Source: Mastigocoleus testarum BC008
GTDB taxonomy: Bacteria > Cyanobacteriota > Cyanobacteriia > Cyanobacteriales > Nostocaceae
Length of the DNA stretch: 64,000 bases
Direction: 5' to 3'
Assembly (NCBI RefSeq): GCF_001456025.1
Contig: NZ_LMTZ01000151.1
Span: 3,005-67,004 of the forward strand
Below the pieces are notes generated by a model. The model worked only from the letters and a program-made list of their open reading frames with translations, was not told where the DNA came from and ran no database searches. Positions 9,099 through 17,359 of this stretch are shown one piece after another. Within the stretch, counting starts at the first letter, position 1; each line of letters begins with the position of its first letter. Position numbers and translations under genes: made by a program.

Positions 9099-10259
9099 AT
9101 GATATTTCGATTAAACTCTCATAATGTTTTTGATTATTTAGTTGCTCGTGATTTATGCAATCCATCAGAGCAAGCTCTTAGTAAGATTGAGCCACTTGAA
9201 GCCAAAAACTTTAACTTGTTGCTGACTTTCTCAGATGGTTATAAACTGCTAGTAAAACAAGAGAGACACGATCAAGAAGGGAAAACAGCTGGTGAGTTTT
9301 TGAGTGAGTGGAGAATTCAAGAATTCTTACAGGAATTTCCAGAACTTGGTAATCTTCGTCCTTTAGTATCGGAAATCCTTCATTTTGACGCAGAAAATTC
9401 CATCATTATTTTCAGATATCTAGATGATTATCGAGATTTAATGGATTTCTACACTAAGGAAAATACTTACCCTACAGAAGTCGCTGCTGCAATTGGTACT
9501 CTCCTAGGAAGCATTCACCGTCATACATTTAATCGCCAAGAGTATCAAGATTTCTTTTGTACGGGATCTGAACCTCTAAGCAGTAACCGAATACCTCAGT
9601 GGATTAATAATTTAGAACGCATAGGTCCAGAAATTTTTGGTTTGGTATCTGCTGACGGTCTGAAATTCTTTGCCCTTTATCAACGATACAATAGTTTAGG
9701 GCAGGCGATCGCTCAATTAGGTAATGCTTTTACTCCCTGTTCTCTAACCCACAATGACCTAAAACTAAATAATATTCTTCTGCACAAAGATTGGGAGCAT
9801 GAAAGTAACAGCATTGTCAGGCTAATTGATTGGGAGCGCTGTACTTGGGGAGACCCTGCTTTTGATTTAGGAACAGTTATCAGCAGCTATGTGCAAATCT
9901 GGCTAAATAGCTTGGTTATCAGTAAGTCTCTGAGTATTGAAGAATCTCTGCGTTTAGCCATGACTCCTTTGGAACAGATTCAGCCTTCCATTGCTGCGCT
10001 AGCCAAAGCTTATTTTCACACTTTTCCAGAAATTTTAGAACATCGTCCTGATTATTTATGGCGAGTGACACAATTTGCAGGTTTTGCCTTGATTCAACGG
10101 ATTGAAGCAACAATCGATTACCAAAAATCTTTTGGGAATAGCGGAATAGTAATGCTTCAGGTTGCCAAGACATTGTTGTGTCGTCCAGAACAATCCATAC
10201 TGACAATTTTTGGCATTACTGCTAATGAACTAATTCACCTGAGTCTTTCTGCTGCTTGA
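9099..10259 (+). CDS. APH-fold kinase, class V lanthipeptide LxmK-like (catalytically intact copy)
   Basis: 386 residues of the aminoglycoside/choline-kinase-like fold. The beta-3 lysine is in LLVKQE. The Brenner-type catalytic loop HNDLKLNN has Asp220 and conserved Asn225, and the metal-binding Asp244 is in IDWERC, followed by GDPAFDLG. In lexapeptide biosynthesis (class V lanthipeptides) a protein of this family, LxmK, acts with the HopA1-family protein LxmY to dehydrate precursor Ser/Thr. Here the next gene is a HopA1-family gene 23 bp away and identical Thr/Cys precursors follow, so the same role is the best reading: phosphorylation of core Thr. A paralogue lies at 12490 with the key Asp residues lost. 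Stand-alone aminoglycoside resistance or small-molecule kinase function is unlikely given the neighbours. Confidence 0.85.
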   Translation: MIFRLNSHNVFDYLVARDLCNPSEQALSKIEPLEAKNFNLLLTFSDGYKLLVKQERHDQEGKTAGEFLSEWRIQEFLQEFPELGNLRPLVSEILHFDAENSIIIFRYLDDYRDLMDFYTKENTYPTEVAAAIGTLLGSIHRHTFNRQEYQDFFCTGSEPLSSNRIPQWINNLERIGPEIFGLVSADGLKFFALYQRYNSLGQAIAQLGNAFTPCSLTHNDLKLNNILLHKDWEHESNSIVRLIDWERCTWGDPAFDLGTVISSYVQIWLNSLVISKSLSIEESLRLAMTPLEQIQPSIAALAKAYFHTFPEILEHRPDYLWRVTQFAGFALIQRIEATIDYQKSFGNSGIVMLQVAKTLLCRPEQSILTIFGITANELIHLSLSAA

Positions 10260-10282
10260 GATATTTAGTCGAGACAAAAGTT

Positions 10283-11431
10283 ATGATACAAGTAATTAAT
10301 TATACACATGATCAACCGTCGGATGTCGTAACTAAGCAATTACTAGAAGTTTTACAAGATATTGTTAACAAGGTTAAAATCCACTCCGACTTCTCTATTC
10401 GCCATCCAGATTACAAACCATTAGAAATTCCGACTGAGGTTGTTGAACGCTTTCATAAACTGCCTGAAGATATACAGCAAAAATATCTGAGTCTAAACCT
10501 GCAAAGTTTTTTATATGGTATTTACTACAATGGTTCAATGCGAACTGCCCTCGCACCAGAAAAAGATCGCAATGCTCCTCCATTAGACCTAGAAAATAAT
10601 ACCATCTTGGGAATAGACGTAGAGTTTTATCAGCGATTACACAAAAACAATACTGGAGAAGGCTACTTCGATCCTGGTTGGTCTATTTTGAGAGAGGAGA
10701 GTGACGGTAGTTTGGTTGTGACTAAGGGAGGGCTGAAGTTGTATATTGAGCACAACAAGCATCTCCCAATATCTGAAAAATCTCCCGTGGTGGGAAATTT
10801 GGTCGCTATCCGCATGCCTAAGAATCAGGTGCAAAACGGCTTTTATCGAGCTGTTGGCAATCTAGGATTTCATCGACTCGACTATTCAGACTCTTCAGTA
10901 CTTGTGCGAGTCTACTTCAATTTGACTCCTGAAGGTGCAGTTGTAGTAATGGGGAGTCTAACCCGGCGACTGAACGAAATTGAAATTCCTTTTAGCTTTA
11001 AGGTTTTATATAATCCCAAAGACTACGAACGGCAAGATTCGGGGGTGCTGTACTTTGACAAGAGTGATTATGAAGTTGTCGAGGAAGTTTTAAAGACTAT
11101 TTATGCAGAACACCGATTCCATTTTCAGACAGAAACTCCTCTATTTACCAAGCAACTAGCACCAGGTGTGGGATTAGCAGAAGAACCAAACTTCCAATTT
11201 GCAGAGCAGGAAAGTTTTGGCACTAATCGGTGTCAAATCATCGCAAATGGGTTATTAGAAGCTTGGTATCAAGGAGATAACTCATCACAGGGGCGAATGA
11301 AAACTATACTTCAGCAATTTTCTACCCTAGGGATTGATGTGCAGTGCGTTCATCTCAATGCCAAATCTAAAGATATTTATAAGTGTTTAGATATCAGTAG
11401 TAGTAAGACCTTAAATGAAAGGAAAGTTTAA
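10283..11431 (+). CDS. HopA1-family protein, class V lanthipeptide LxmY-like lyase candidate
   Basis: 382 residues. The HopA1 effector family signature runs from about residue 110 to 340: GEGYFDPGWSILREE, the YFNLTPEGA segment, FSFKVLYNP, LFTKQLAPGVGLAE, and NRCQ at 315-318 near the C-terminus. In class V lanthipeptides the HopA1-family partner (LxmY) is required with the kinase to form lanthionines and is thought to eliminate phosphate from phospho-Ser/Thr; that mechanism is taken from the family. ATG 10283 is preferred; a TTG at 10256 overlapping the kinase stop would add nine residues. It is probably co-transcribed with the kinase and ends before an intrinsic terminator at 11496. It is not the same family as the OspF/HopAI1 phosphothreonine lyases despite the similar name. 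Confidence 0.85.
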   Translation: MIQVINYTHDQPSDVVTKQLLEVLQDIVNKVKIHSDFSIRHPDYKPLEIPTEVVERFHKLPEDIQQKYLSLNLQSFLYGIYYNGSMRTALAPEKDRNAPPLDLENNTILGIDVEFYQRLHKNNTGEGYFDPGWSILREESDGSLVVTKGGLKLYIEHNKHLPISEKSPVVGNLVAIRMPKNQVQNGFYRAVGNLGFHRLDYSDSSVLVRVYFNLTPEGAVVVMGSLTRRLNEIEIPFSFKVLYNPKDYERQDSGVLYFDKSDYEVVEEVLKTIYAEHRFHFQTETPLFTKQLAPGVGLAEEPNFQFAEQESFGTNRCQIIANGLLEAWYQGDNSSQGRMKTILQQFSTLGIDVQCVHLNAKSKDIYKCLDISSSKTLNERKV

Positions 11432-11495
11432 GGGGAAAAGAGTTCGCATCAGGAGATTTAATCAACCGTAAAATGATTTAATAGTTTTTGTTTTT

Positions 11496-11525
11496 TAGCC
11501 CAATAATATTCTTGGGCTATTTTAT
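11496..11525 (+). terminator. Intrinsic terminator of the first kinase/HopA1 operon
   Basis: Stem tagcccaa (11496-11503) pairs with ttgggcta (11512-11519) over an 8-nt loop and is followed by ttttatt. It separates the modification genes from the precursors, which then need their own promoter. Confidence 0.75.
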
Positions 11526-11720
11526 TATGATTTTTGTTTCGATTTAATACTCAAGACTTTATGTGGACATAATTATTTTACTTTATTCCCTAAACTTTAA
11601 AGTATACAAGTCATTGGCATGCTTTTAATTGATTTTTTATTATCTAATAATAAGATGGAAATAAACTATGTATTGAAAAGCTTTTGGAGGGGATTTAATA
11701 GTGACAAAAATATTGATAAT

Positions 11721-11751
11721 TTGACATTTATATTACTAACAAAAGTATAGA
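11721..11751 (+). promoter_or_regulatory. Possible promoter of the precursor genes
   Basis: A perfect -35-like ttgaca (11721-11726) is followed by tataga (11746-11751). The 19-base spacer is longer than ideal, so this is tentative. It lies about 90 bases before the first precursor start. Confidence 0.3.
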
Positions 11752-11843
11752 CATCTCCAATAAAAATTATTATGATTAAATCAGGAATTAAAAATTAGTA
11801 ATTAATTCTATTCAAAACACACATAACTTGGAGAAAAAATAAC

Positions 11844-12017
11844 ATGGCTAATATCAAAGTAAAAGAAATTCAACCTGCTGGAATTGAATTGTTTGGCGAT
11901 TCTGAAAGTTTTATGAATGAATTGAGCGGTAACGAGCTTAATAACGTAATAGGTGGTAGGACTAACACTCATGCATATACCTGTACGGGTGCAAGGACTT
12001 GCGCAAAAACTAAGTAA
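11844..12017 (+). CDS. Lanthipeptide-type precursor peptide, copy 1
   Basis: 57 residues, too short for standard ORF calling, with a GGAG ribosome-binding site 10 bases upstream. A 38-residue acidic leader ends in the double-glycine cleavage motif (LSGNELNNVIGG). The 19-residue core RTNTHAYTCTGARTCAKTK has six Thr, two Cys and no Ser. It contains two consecutive hexapeptides of form T-x-A-x-T-C (THAYTC and TGARTC), which suggests two equivalent methyllanthionine rings. The leader type fits the C39 peptidase of the exporter at 17360-20095. The encoded peptide is identical to copy 2. Precursor status is a strong inference from leader, core composition and flanking modification genes; the mature structure is unknown. 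Confidence 0.85.
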   Translation: MANIKVKEIQPAGIELFGDSESFMNELSGNELNNVIGGRTNTHAYTCTGARTCAKTK

Positions 12018-12031
12018 TTGCTTAAACATCG

Positions 12032-12079
12032 TAACAAGGAAATCTAATAATTCATTAATTTTATAAATTATCCTTGTTA
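12032..12079 (+). promoter_or_regulatory. Hairpin downstream of precursor copy 1
   Basis: Nine-base inverted repeat taacaagga (12032-12040) / tccttgtta (12071-12079) with a 30-nt AT-rich interior. No strong U-run follows. It may stabilise the short message or act as a partial terminator; it is duplicated after copy 2. Confidence 0.5.
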
Positions 12080-12092
12080 AAAATTGAATTGA

Positions 12093-12134
12093 GAATGGGA
12101 TTTTAATATTTTAATTATACTATTCATCCCATTC
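12093..12134 (+). terminator. Second hairpin after precursor copy 1
   Basis: Stem gaatggga (12093-12100) / tcccattc (12127-12134) with a 26-nt loop, directly before the second precursor's ribosome-binding site. A weaker version with a 7-bp stem follows copy 2 (12413-12452). Confidence 0.35.
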
Positions 12135-12162
12135 ATTACACATCAATTGGAGAAAAAATAAC

Positions 12163-12336
12163 ATGGCTAATATCAAAGTAAAAGAAATTCAACCTGCTGG
12201 AATTGAATTGTTTGGCGATTCTGAAAGTTTTATGAATGAATTGAGCGGTAACGAGCTTAATAACGTAATAGGTGGTAGGACTAACACTCATGCATATACC
12301 TGTACGGGTGCAAGGACTTGCGCAAAAACTAAGTAA
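12163..12336 (+). CDS. Lanthipeptide-type precursor peptide, copy 2
   Basis: Encodes the same 57 residues as copy 1, with an identical leader, double-glycine site and core. GGAG lies about 10 bases upstream. The stop is followed by the same 9-bp hairpin (12351-12359 / 12390-12398). Two identical genes probably raise precursor dosage; a functional difference is not possible at peptide level. The second kinase gene begins 153 bp downstream. Confidence 0.85.
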   Translation: MANIKVKEIQPAGIELFGDSESFMNELSGNELNNVIGGRTNTHAYTCTGARTCAKTK

Positions 12337-12489
12337 TTGCTTAAACATCGTAACAAGGAAATCTAATAATTCATTAATTTTATAAATTATCCTTGTTAAA
12401 AATTGAACGGAGAATGGGATTTTAATACTTAAATATTGTTATTAGTCCCATTTATCATCATGAATAAATCCTAGAAATCAATCTTAATA

Positions 12490-13671
12490 ATGATAATAAA
12501 ATTAAGCTCTAATAATGTATTACAGTACTTAATTAACTCTAATATATGCAAGGAACAGGATATGGGATTGTGTCAAATTCATCCCAAACCGAATAATAAT
12601 TTTATTTTTATAATTATTGATTTACCAAGTGGTAGCCAGCTAATTATTAAGCAAGAGTATTATCATCTAAATAATGACATTGCTAATCGGATAAAGCGAG
12701 AGTTGAAGATTCATAGCTTTTTGAATTCTTCTTCAAATTTAGAATTCACTTCTTCATTGAATCTAGAAATACTCCATGTCGATCTACAAAATTCGATTTT
12801 GGTGTATAAATGTTCAAACTATATGAGTTTAGCAAATTATTACCAAAAAAATAATTTTTTCCCAATAGCAATAGCCAAATTAGTTGGTATTAGTTTAGGA
12901 ACTCTACATAGTGAAACTTTTGCTTCTCGTAATTGCTGTGATTTTATGAATGAAGTTATTGAGGGCAAGCTAAGGTATCAGTTTCCTTATCCTAGTCACC
13001 TACTAGATAAACTTAACTTTGAGGCTTCAATCCGGGATTTACCTCCACCAGGCTTTCCATTTATGGCTCTTTATCAACGCTTTGCAAACTTAAGAACAGC
13101 AATTACAGAGTTAGTAGCCAATCGTCAGCACTATTGTCTGACACACAATAATTCTCAATTAGACAATATTCTAATTCCTATACATTGGGAAGAATTGTTA
13201 TCTCAAGCTGAGGTACATAATGAGAAGAGCTTGAGAATAATTAATTGGGAGAATTGTAGTTGGGGCGATCCCGCCTTTGACTTAGGTAAAATTGTTGCCA
13301 GTTATTTGCTATTGTGGCTGAATAGCTTCATTATTCATCCTGCTATTGAATTGAATCAATCCCTCCAGTTAGCGACAGTACCTCTAGAAGTTATTCAACC
13401 TTCAATTCTTGCTTTAACTAGAGCATATATTAGTATCTTCCCGAAAATCCTGGAAACAAATCTGAATTTCTTGTCTCAAATTATCCGCTTTACTGGTCTT
13501 GCCCTGATATACGAAATCATATCAAAACTCCAGTCTTTCAAAAGTTTTGATGATCGCTGTGTGTGCATACTTCAATTGGCAAAAAGACTCCTGTGTAGAC
13601 CTGAAGAATCATTTCAATCTGTTTTTGGAATAACGCAGTTAGAATTGGTTGAACAATTAAAAAATATTTAG
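12490..13671 (+). CDS. APH-fold pseudokinase paralogue of the LxmK-like kinase
   Basis: 393 residues, clearly paralogous to the kinase at 9099: same length and order of segments, LIIKQE, LALY/MALYQR, GDPAFDLG, LLCRPE near the C-terminus. Two residues that catalysis normally needs are changed. The catalytic loop reads HNNSQLDN with Asn221 in place of the catalytic Asp, and the metal-binding IDW motif reads INW with Asn252. The beta-3 lysine and loop Asn226 are kept. The frame is full-length and undamaged, so it is under some constraint. Likely roles are a non-catalytic scaffold, an allosteric partner or a leader-binding subunit; weak or altered activity cannot be excluded. It sits 36 bp before its own HopA1 partner. 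Confidence 0.82.
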   Translation: MIIKLSSNNVLQYLINSNICKEQDMGLCQIHPKPNNNFIFIIIDLPSGSQLIIKQEYYHLNNDIANRIKRELKIHSFLNSSSNLEFTSSLNLEILHVDLQNSILVYKCSNYMSLANYYQKNNFFPIAIAKLVGISLGTLHSETFASRNCCDFMNEVIEGKLRYQFPYPSHLLDKLNFEASIRDLPPPGFPFMALYQRFANLRTAITELVANRQHYCLTHNNSQLDNILIPIHWEELLSQAEVHNEKSLRIINWENCSWGDPAFDLGKIVASYLLLWLNSFIIHPAIELNQSLQLATVPLEVIQPSILALTRAYISIFPKILETNLNFLSQIIRFTGLALIYEIISKLQSFKSFDDRCVCILQLAKRLLCRPEESFQSVFGITQLELVEQLKNI

Positions 13672-13706
13672 CCAATAAATTAGCAAATAGTAAATGATAT
13701 TTTGTT

Positions 13707-14765
13707 ATGCAAACAATACAAATAATCCAAGAAATTGCCAAAAAAATTCAAATTAATTATTCTGATTTATCATGTAGTCATATTAATTATCAACGAGACA
13801 AAAAATCTACAGATATTGTCGCAATCTTCAAAACACTGTCTCGAAAATTTCAATATGATCACCTTGCATCGCTCCTCTGTACTTTAATATTTGATATTTA
13901 CTTCAGTGGAGAAATGTTATTAGTAAAAAAAAGAAAAGCAGTTAGCACACATAAATATTCCGAAATTGAATCAGAGAATACTATTGCTGAAGTAGATTGG
14001 GAATTTTATGAACAATTACACCACAATAATCAAGGTAAAGGTTGGTGGAACCCAGGTTTCTCGCTCCTCAGACAGGAAACAGATGGTAAGATTGCAGTAG
14101 AAAAGAAAGGTATTATCTTCTATATCCAATCAGATAGCTATCTTCGTTTAGAAAAACAATCTACGACAGTTGGTGACATGTTTTCAGTCTATACGCCACC
14201 AGGTAGAATTTTACATAAATATTATATGGCATTTGGAGATGTAGCTAGTTTTTATGAAAATTCACCTGCATTTATCTACTTCAACTTCAATAGTGAAGGT
14301 GCAGCTGCAGTTATGAGAAATTTGACGCAAAAATTTAATTATCTTCAGATTCCTTTCTGCTTTAAAGTCTTGCACAATCCCTCAAACTATGGGCAATACG
14401 ACTCAGGATGTCTCCGAATAGATCGGGATAGCTATCCAGTGGTTCGACCAGTTCTACAGAATGTTTATGAAGAAAACGCATCCGACTTTAATACTAAAAT
14501 TCCCATATTCACAAAAATGCTAGCACCAGGGTTAGCTTTAGCAGAAAATCCTGAACCTGAATACGAGTTTTATTTTAGAGAAGAGTTTGGTATAAATCGC
14601 TGCCAGATTGTTGCTAATGCATTGGTGGAAGCTTATCAGAATGGTCATGAATCTCTAGAAGATCGGGTTAAATATATTATTCAACACTTCGAGGGCTTAG
14701 GGATTAGTTTAGAGCATCCCTACCTTAATCCAAACTCTGAAGATATCTACACACCATTAGATTAA
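13707..14765 (+). CDS. HopA1-family protein, second LxmY-like copy
   Basis: 352 residues, shorter at the N-terminus than the first copy but colinear afterwards: GKGWWNPGFSLLRQE, FNSEGAAAVM, FCFKVLHNP, IFTKMLAPGLALAE, GINRCQ. No key segment shared with copy 1 is obviously missing, in contrast to its kinase partner. Probably co-transcribed with the pseudokinase. A cacaccatt/aatggtgtg hairpin (14750-14777) spans its stop codon, between it and the convergent exporter operon. It may act on the same precursor as a second lyase or form a heteromer with copy 1; this is inference. Confidence 0.82.
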   Translation: MQTIQIIQEIAKKIQINYSDLSCSHINYQRDKKSTDIVAIFKTLSRKFQYDHLASLLCTLIFDIYFSGEMLLVKKRKAVSTHKYSEIESENTIAEVDWEFYEQLHHNNQGKGWWNPGFSLLRQETDGKIAVEKKGIIFYIQSDSYLRLEKQSTTVGDMFSVYTPPGRILHKYYMAFGDVASFYENSPAFIYFNFNSEGAAAVMRNLTQKFNYLQIPFCFKVLHNPSNYGQYDSGCLRIDRDSYPVVRPVLQNVYEENASDFNTKIPIFTKMLAPGLALAENPEPEYEFYFREEFGINRCQIVANALVEAYQNGHESLEDRVKYIIQHFEGLGISLEHPYLNPNSEDIYTPLD

Positions 14766-14805
14766 GCCAATGGTGTGGAAATAAATATCAAAATACTAAA
14801 TCTAA

Positions 14806-15591
14806 CTATTTACTAAGTAGGTAGGTTTCAGTGTTATTGGTTAAGCAATGGTCTTCCAAGTCATTGATAATCTCAAATTTTGCACTTTCTTCGTTGATCC
14901 ATTCAGAAAATAAATCTGAACTAATTTTCTGGCGCAGCGTTTCATCCAATTGTGGTTGAATAATTTCTTCTATTAAAATCAAGTGTACTCCGTCAGAAGT
15001 GACAACTGGTTTAAGAAACTGAGGCGATTTAGCAGCAAAAACAGCAGCAGAAATTTCTGGCTTCATATCTTTGCGGTGTACTATCCCCCGATATCCGCAT
15101 TTTCGACGTAATTCAGTATCCTGTATATATTGGTGAGCAATATCATAGAAACTCATTTCACCTTCTTTGATCGCATAGAAAAGTTCTATCGCCAATTCTT
15201 CATCCTCCAATACAACCTCATACATAACTACTCCCACATAATCTAATTGATATTCAAAAAAATAGGGTTCAATCTTATCTAAAAATAAATGCTGTAATAA
15301 TTTATTACTAAGTAAATCGATGCGAATAAATTCTTCAAAATCTTCTAGAGAAAGGTTATGTTTTTTCAGCCATGTCCAAGTATCTTCAGCACTATTAAGT
15401 TTATTCATAAATCGAAATTTATCTGCTGCTTGCTGAAGTTCCTCAGTATCTACTTTGACACCAACCTCATTTGCTGTATTCTCAATAACTTTACGGGTGA
15501 TAATTTTTTTGTTTAACGTAGGAATTTCGCAGTATAGCTTAACACAGCGTAGAATATCTTCGTTAGTAATAGTAATAGATTGTGGTATCAT
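14806..15591 (-). CDS. PpiC/SurA-like peptidyl-prolyl isomerase of the export operon
   Basis: 261 residues with a SurA-like helical N-terminal half (about 1-115) and a parvulin/PpiC-type half (about 120-230) including the PVVTSDGVHLILIEE strand. No signal peptide is apparent, so it is probably cytoplasmic or membrane-peripheral. It is the last gene of HTH-ABC-HlyD-PpiC and starts 95 bp after hlyD. Parvulin-like genes accompany C39 exporters and HlyD adaptors in other cyanobacterial double-glycine clusters; a role in keeping the substrate or HlyD foldable is inference. Confidence 0.78.
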   Translation of the reverse strand: MIPQSITITNEDILRCVKLYCEIPTLNKKIITRKVIENTANEVGVKVDTEELQQAADKFRFMNKLNSAEDTWTWLKKHNLSLEDFEEFIRIDLLSNKLLQHLFLDKIEPYFFEYQLDYVGVVMYEVVLEDEELAIELFYAIKEGEMSFYDIAHQYIQDTELRRKCGYRGIVHRKDMKPEISAAVFAAKSPQFLKPVVTSDGVHLILIEEIIQPQLDETLRQKISSDLFSEWINEESAKFEIINDLEDHCLTNNTETYLLSK

Positions 15592-15686
15592 ATTAATCCT
15601 ATTTATTTAGTGGTAATTACTGATTAAAAAATATTAGTGAACAGCGATTAGTAAATATTGATAACTAGAATCATGCCCCGGGGATT

Positions 15687-17231
15687 CTAACCTCCCTGCT
15701 GCAACTTTTTAAATGGATCGATAACGTAATCAATAATCCGACGTTGCCGCACAATTACCTCAGCAGTTACTGTATCCCCAGGACGTAAAGGAATACACTT
15801 GTCAGTTGTGGCAATACAGTTTTGATTTGGGAAAATTTCCAAATTATAAACTGCTACCTTGCCTTTAGGTGTGTCTAATTCTGAGGTAGTAGGAGAAATA
15901 TTAATTAATTTCCCTTTTAGAACTCCATAATCCTGAAATGGATAAGCATCTAGCTTAATTTTCACAGGCATTCCTTTTTCTAAATAACCACTTTCAGTGG
16001 TCGCCATCTGTGCTCGAAGTACTAATGATGTTCCTTGTGGTGCTATTTCCATTATCATTTTTCCTGGTTGTACTACGCTGCCTTCACCTTTAATTGGTAA
16101 CTGAAATACAATGCCATCTATAGGTGCTTTTAACACCCTTTGGCTTAACTTAAATTCCAAAGATTGAATCTGACTTTTTGTTTGGGCAACTTCTGCTTCA
16201 AGGGTCGTTATTTCTCCATCTAAATTCTTTAACTGTTCCTCACTTTTAAGTACAGCTAATTTCCCAGAATGAACCAAACTTTTATAACTACGTTTTTGTT
16301 CTTGCCAACGGAGTTGAGCTTGTTTAATATCCGAAGATGCTTTATGAATCTTATTTTCATAACTACTTTGTTTTTCTCTCAAACGAGACCGAGCTTTTCT
16401 TGTTTCTGATGCAGCTTTCATCATATTTTTTTGAGCTTCTTTTGCTAACTGTTGAGTTTCTAAGAAGCGCTCTTGGGATAACGCACCCTCTTCATAAGCT
16501 TTTTTGTAACGAGGAATTTTTTCTTGGGCAGTTTTTAAACGAATTTGTTCTAAATCATAAGCAACTTTACTAGATTCAATAGCCTGTCGTACCTGCTCTA
16601 TTTGTGCAAATAATTCTTCTTTTTGTAAACTGTAGGCGGATCTAAGAGTTTCAAGATTCTGCTGTGCTTGCTCTACTTGCGCCTGTTTTTCTAGCTGTTG
16701 AGCTTGACTTTGTTGCTGCTGGGTACGCAGTGCGAGTATCAACTGGTTTTTCAACAAATTTTGCTGGTGTAGACGATTTTCTTGACCTTCTAATTTCTGT
16801 CTTTGTTGCTGAAGTTCAGCACTAACTAACTCTGATTTCAGTTCTAATAACTTCTGCCCAGCTTTTACAGATTCACCTTCCTTTACCTTAATTGCTGCTA
16901 CAGTTCCTTCAACAGGGGCATCAAGTCTAACTGTTTTCCCTTTTGGTTCTAGTCGTCCCTTTGCTGTCCCTGTTTCGTCAACCTGAGAAAACATTGCCCA
17001 AGGTAAAGCAATACCTATAAACACCACCACAAAATAGAGTAATCCCCTTGTCCAAACCTGTGGCAAACTATCTAAAAGCTCTTTGGTGGCATAAGACCAG
17101 TCATGACTTTGAGGTGATTTATTATTGTTAGATTTAGAAATATATTGTTGAGTAATTAAGTTGTCATAATGACGCTCATCTGGGATCGTTTCAGTAGGAG
17201 CATGTCCATTCAACGTATGATTTTCAGACAT
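15687..17231 (-). CDS. HlyD-family membrane-fusion (adaptor) protein
   Basis: 514 residues: cytoplasmic N-terminus, one transmembrane helix (about 62-82, ending PWAMFSQVD), a biotinyl-lipoyl-like half motif (APVEGTVAAIKVKEGE), a long Gln/Glu-rich coiled coil (about 135-350), the second lipoyl half (KAPIDGIVFQLP) and a beta-barrel. It would bridge the ABC exporter to an outer-membrane channel in a type I secretion-like route. It starts 128 bp after the ABC gene and is clearly in the same operon. Confidence 0.9.
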   Translation of the reverse strand: MSENHTLNGHAPTETIPDERHYDNLITQQYISKSNNNKSPQSHDWSYATKELLDSLPQVWTRGLLYFVVVFIGIALPWAMFSQVDETGTAKGRLEPKGKTVRLDAPVEGTVAAIKVKEGESVKAGQKLLELKSELVSAELQQQRQKLEGQENRLHQQNLLKNQLILALRTQQQQSQAQQLEKQAQVEQAQQNLETLRSAYSLQKEELFAQIEQVRQAIESSKVAYDLEQIRLKTAQEKIPRYKKAYEEGALSQERFLETQQLAKEAQKNMMKAASETRKARSRLREKQSSYENKIHKASSDIKQAQLRWQEQKRSYKSLVHSGKLAVLKSEEQLKNLDGEITTLEAEVAQTKSQIQSLEFKLSQRVLKAPIDGIVFQLPIKGEGSVVQPGKMIMEIAPQGTSLVLRAQMATTESGYLEKGMPVKIKLDAYPFQDYGVLKGKLINISPTTSELDTPKGKVAVYNLEIFPNQNCIATTDKCIPLRPGDTVTAEVIVRQRRIIDYVIDPFKKLQQGG

Positions 17232-17359
17232 AGTAGTGTTTTGAGTTTTGGATTGTTGACTAGATGATACGAAAGAATCACCCTAGGTTAACCCAGGTTT
17301 GTAGTTGCGCTATAGATCCAAAGCGTCTTTCTGTAGAGGTAGCATAATTACAAGCTAGT

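Larger units (their letters stand above)
11826..12400 (+). repeat. Tandem duplication of the precursor unit (319-bp period)
   Basis: From the ribosome-binding site through the coding region and the first 3' hairpin (about 11826-12086) the sequence is repeated essentially without change at 12145-12405. The spacing of start codons is exactly 319 bp. This indicates a recent duplication or gene conversion. Confidence 0.85.

Noticed and set aside
9099..10259. Aminoglycoside-resistance phosphotransferase
   Set aside because: The APH fold fits, but the gene is coupled to a HopA1-family gene and a lanthipeptide-type precursor, which points to peptide modification.
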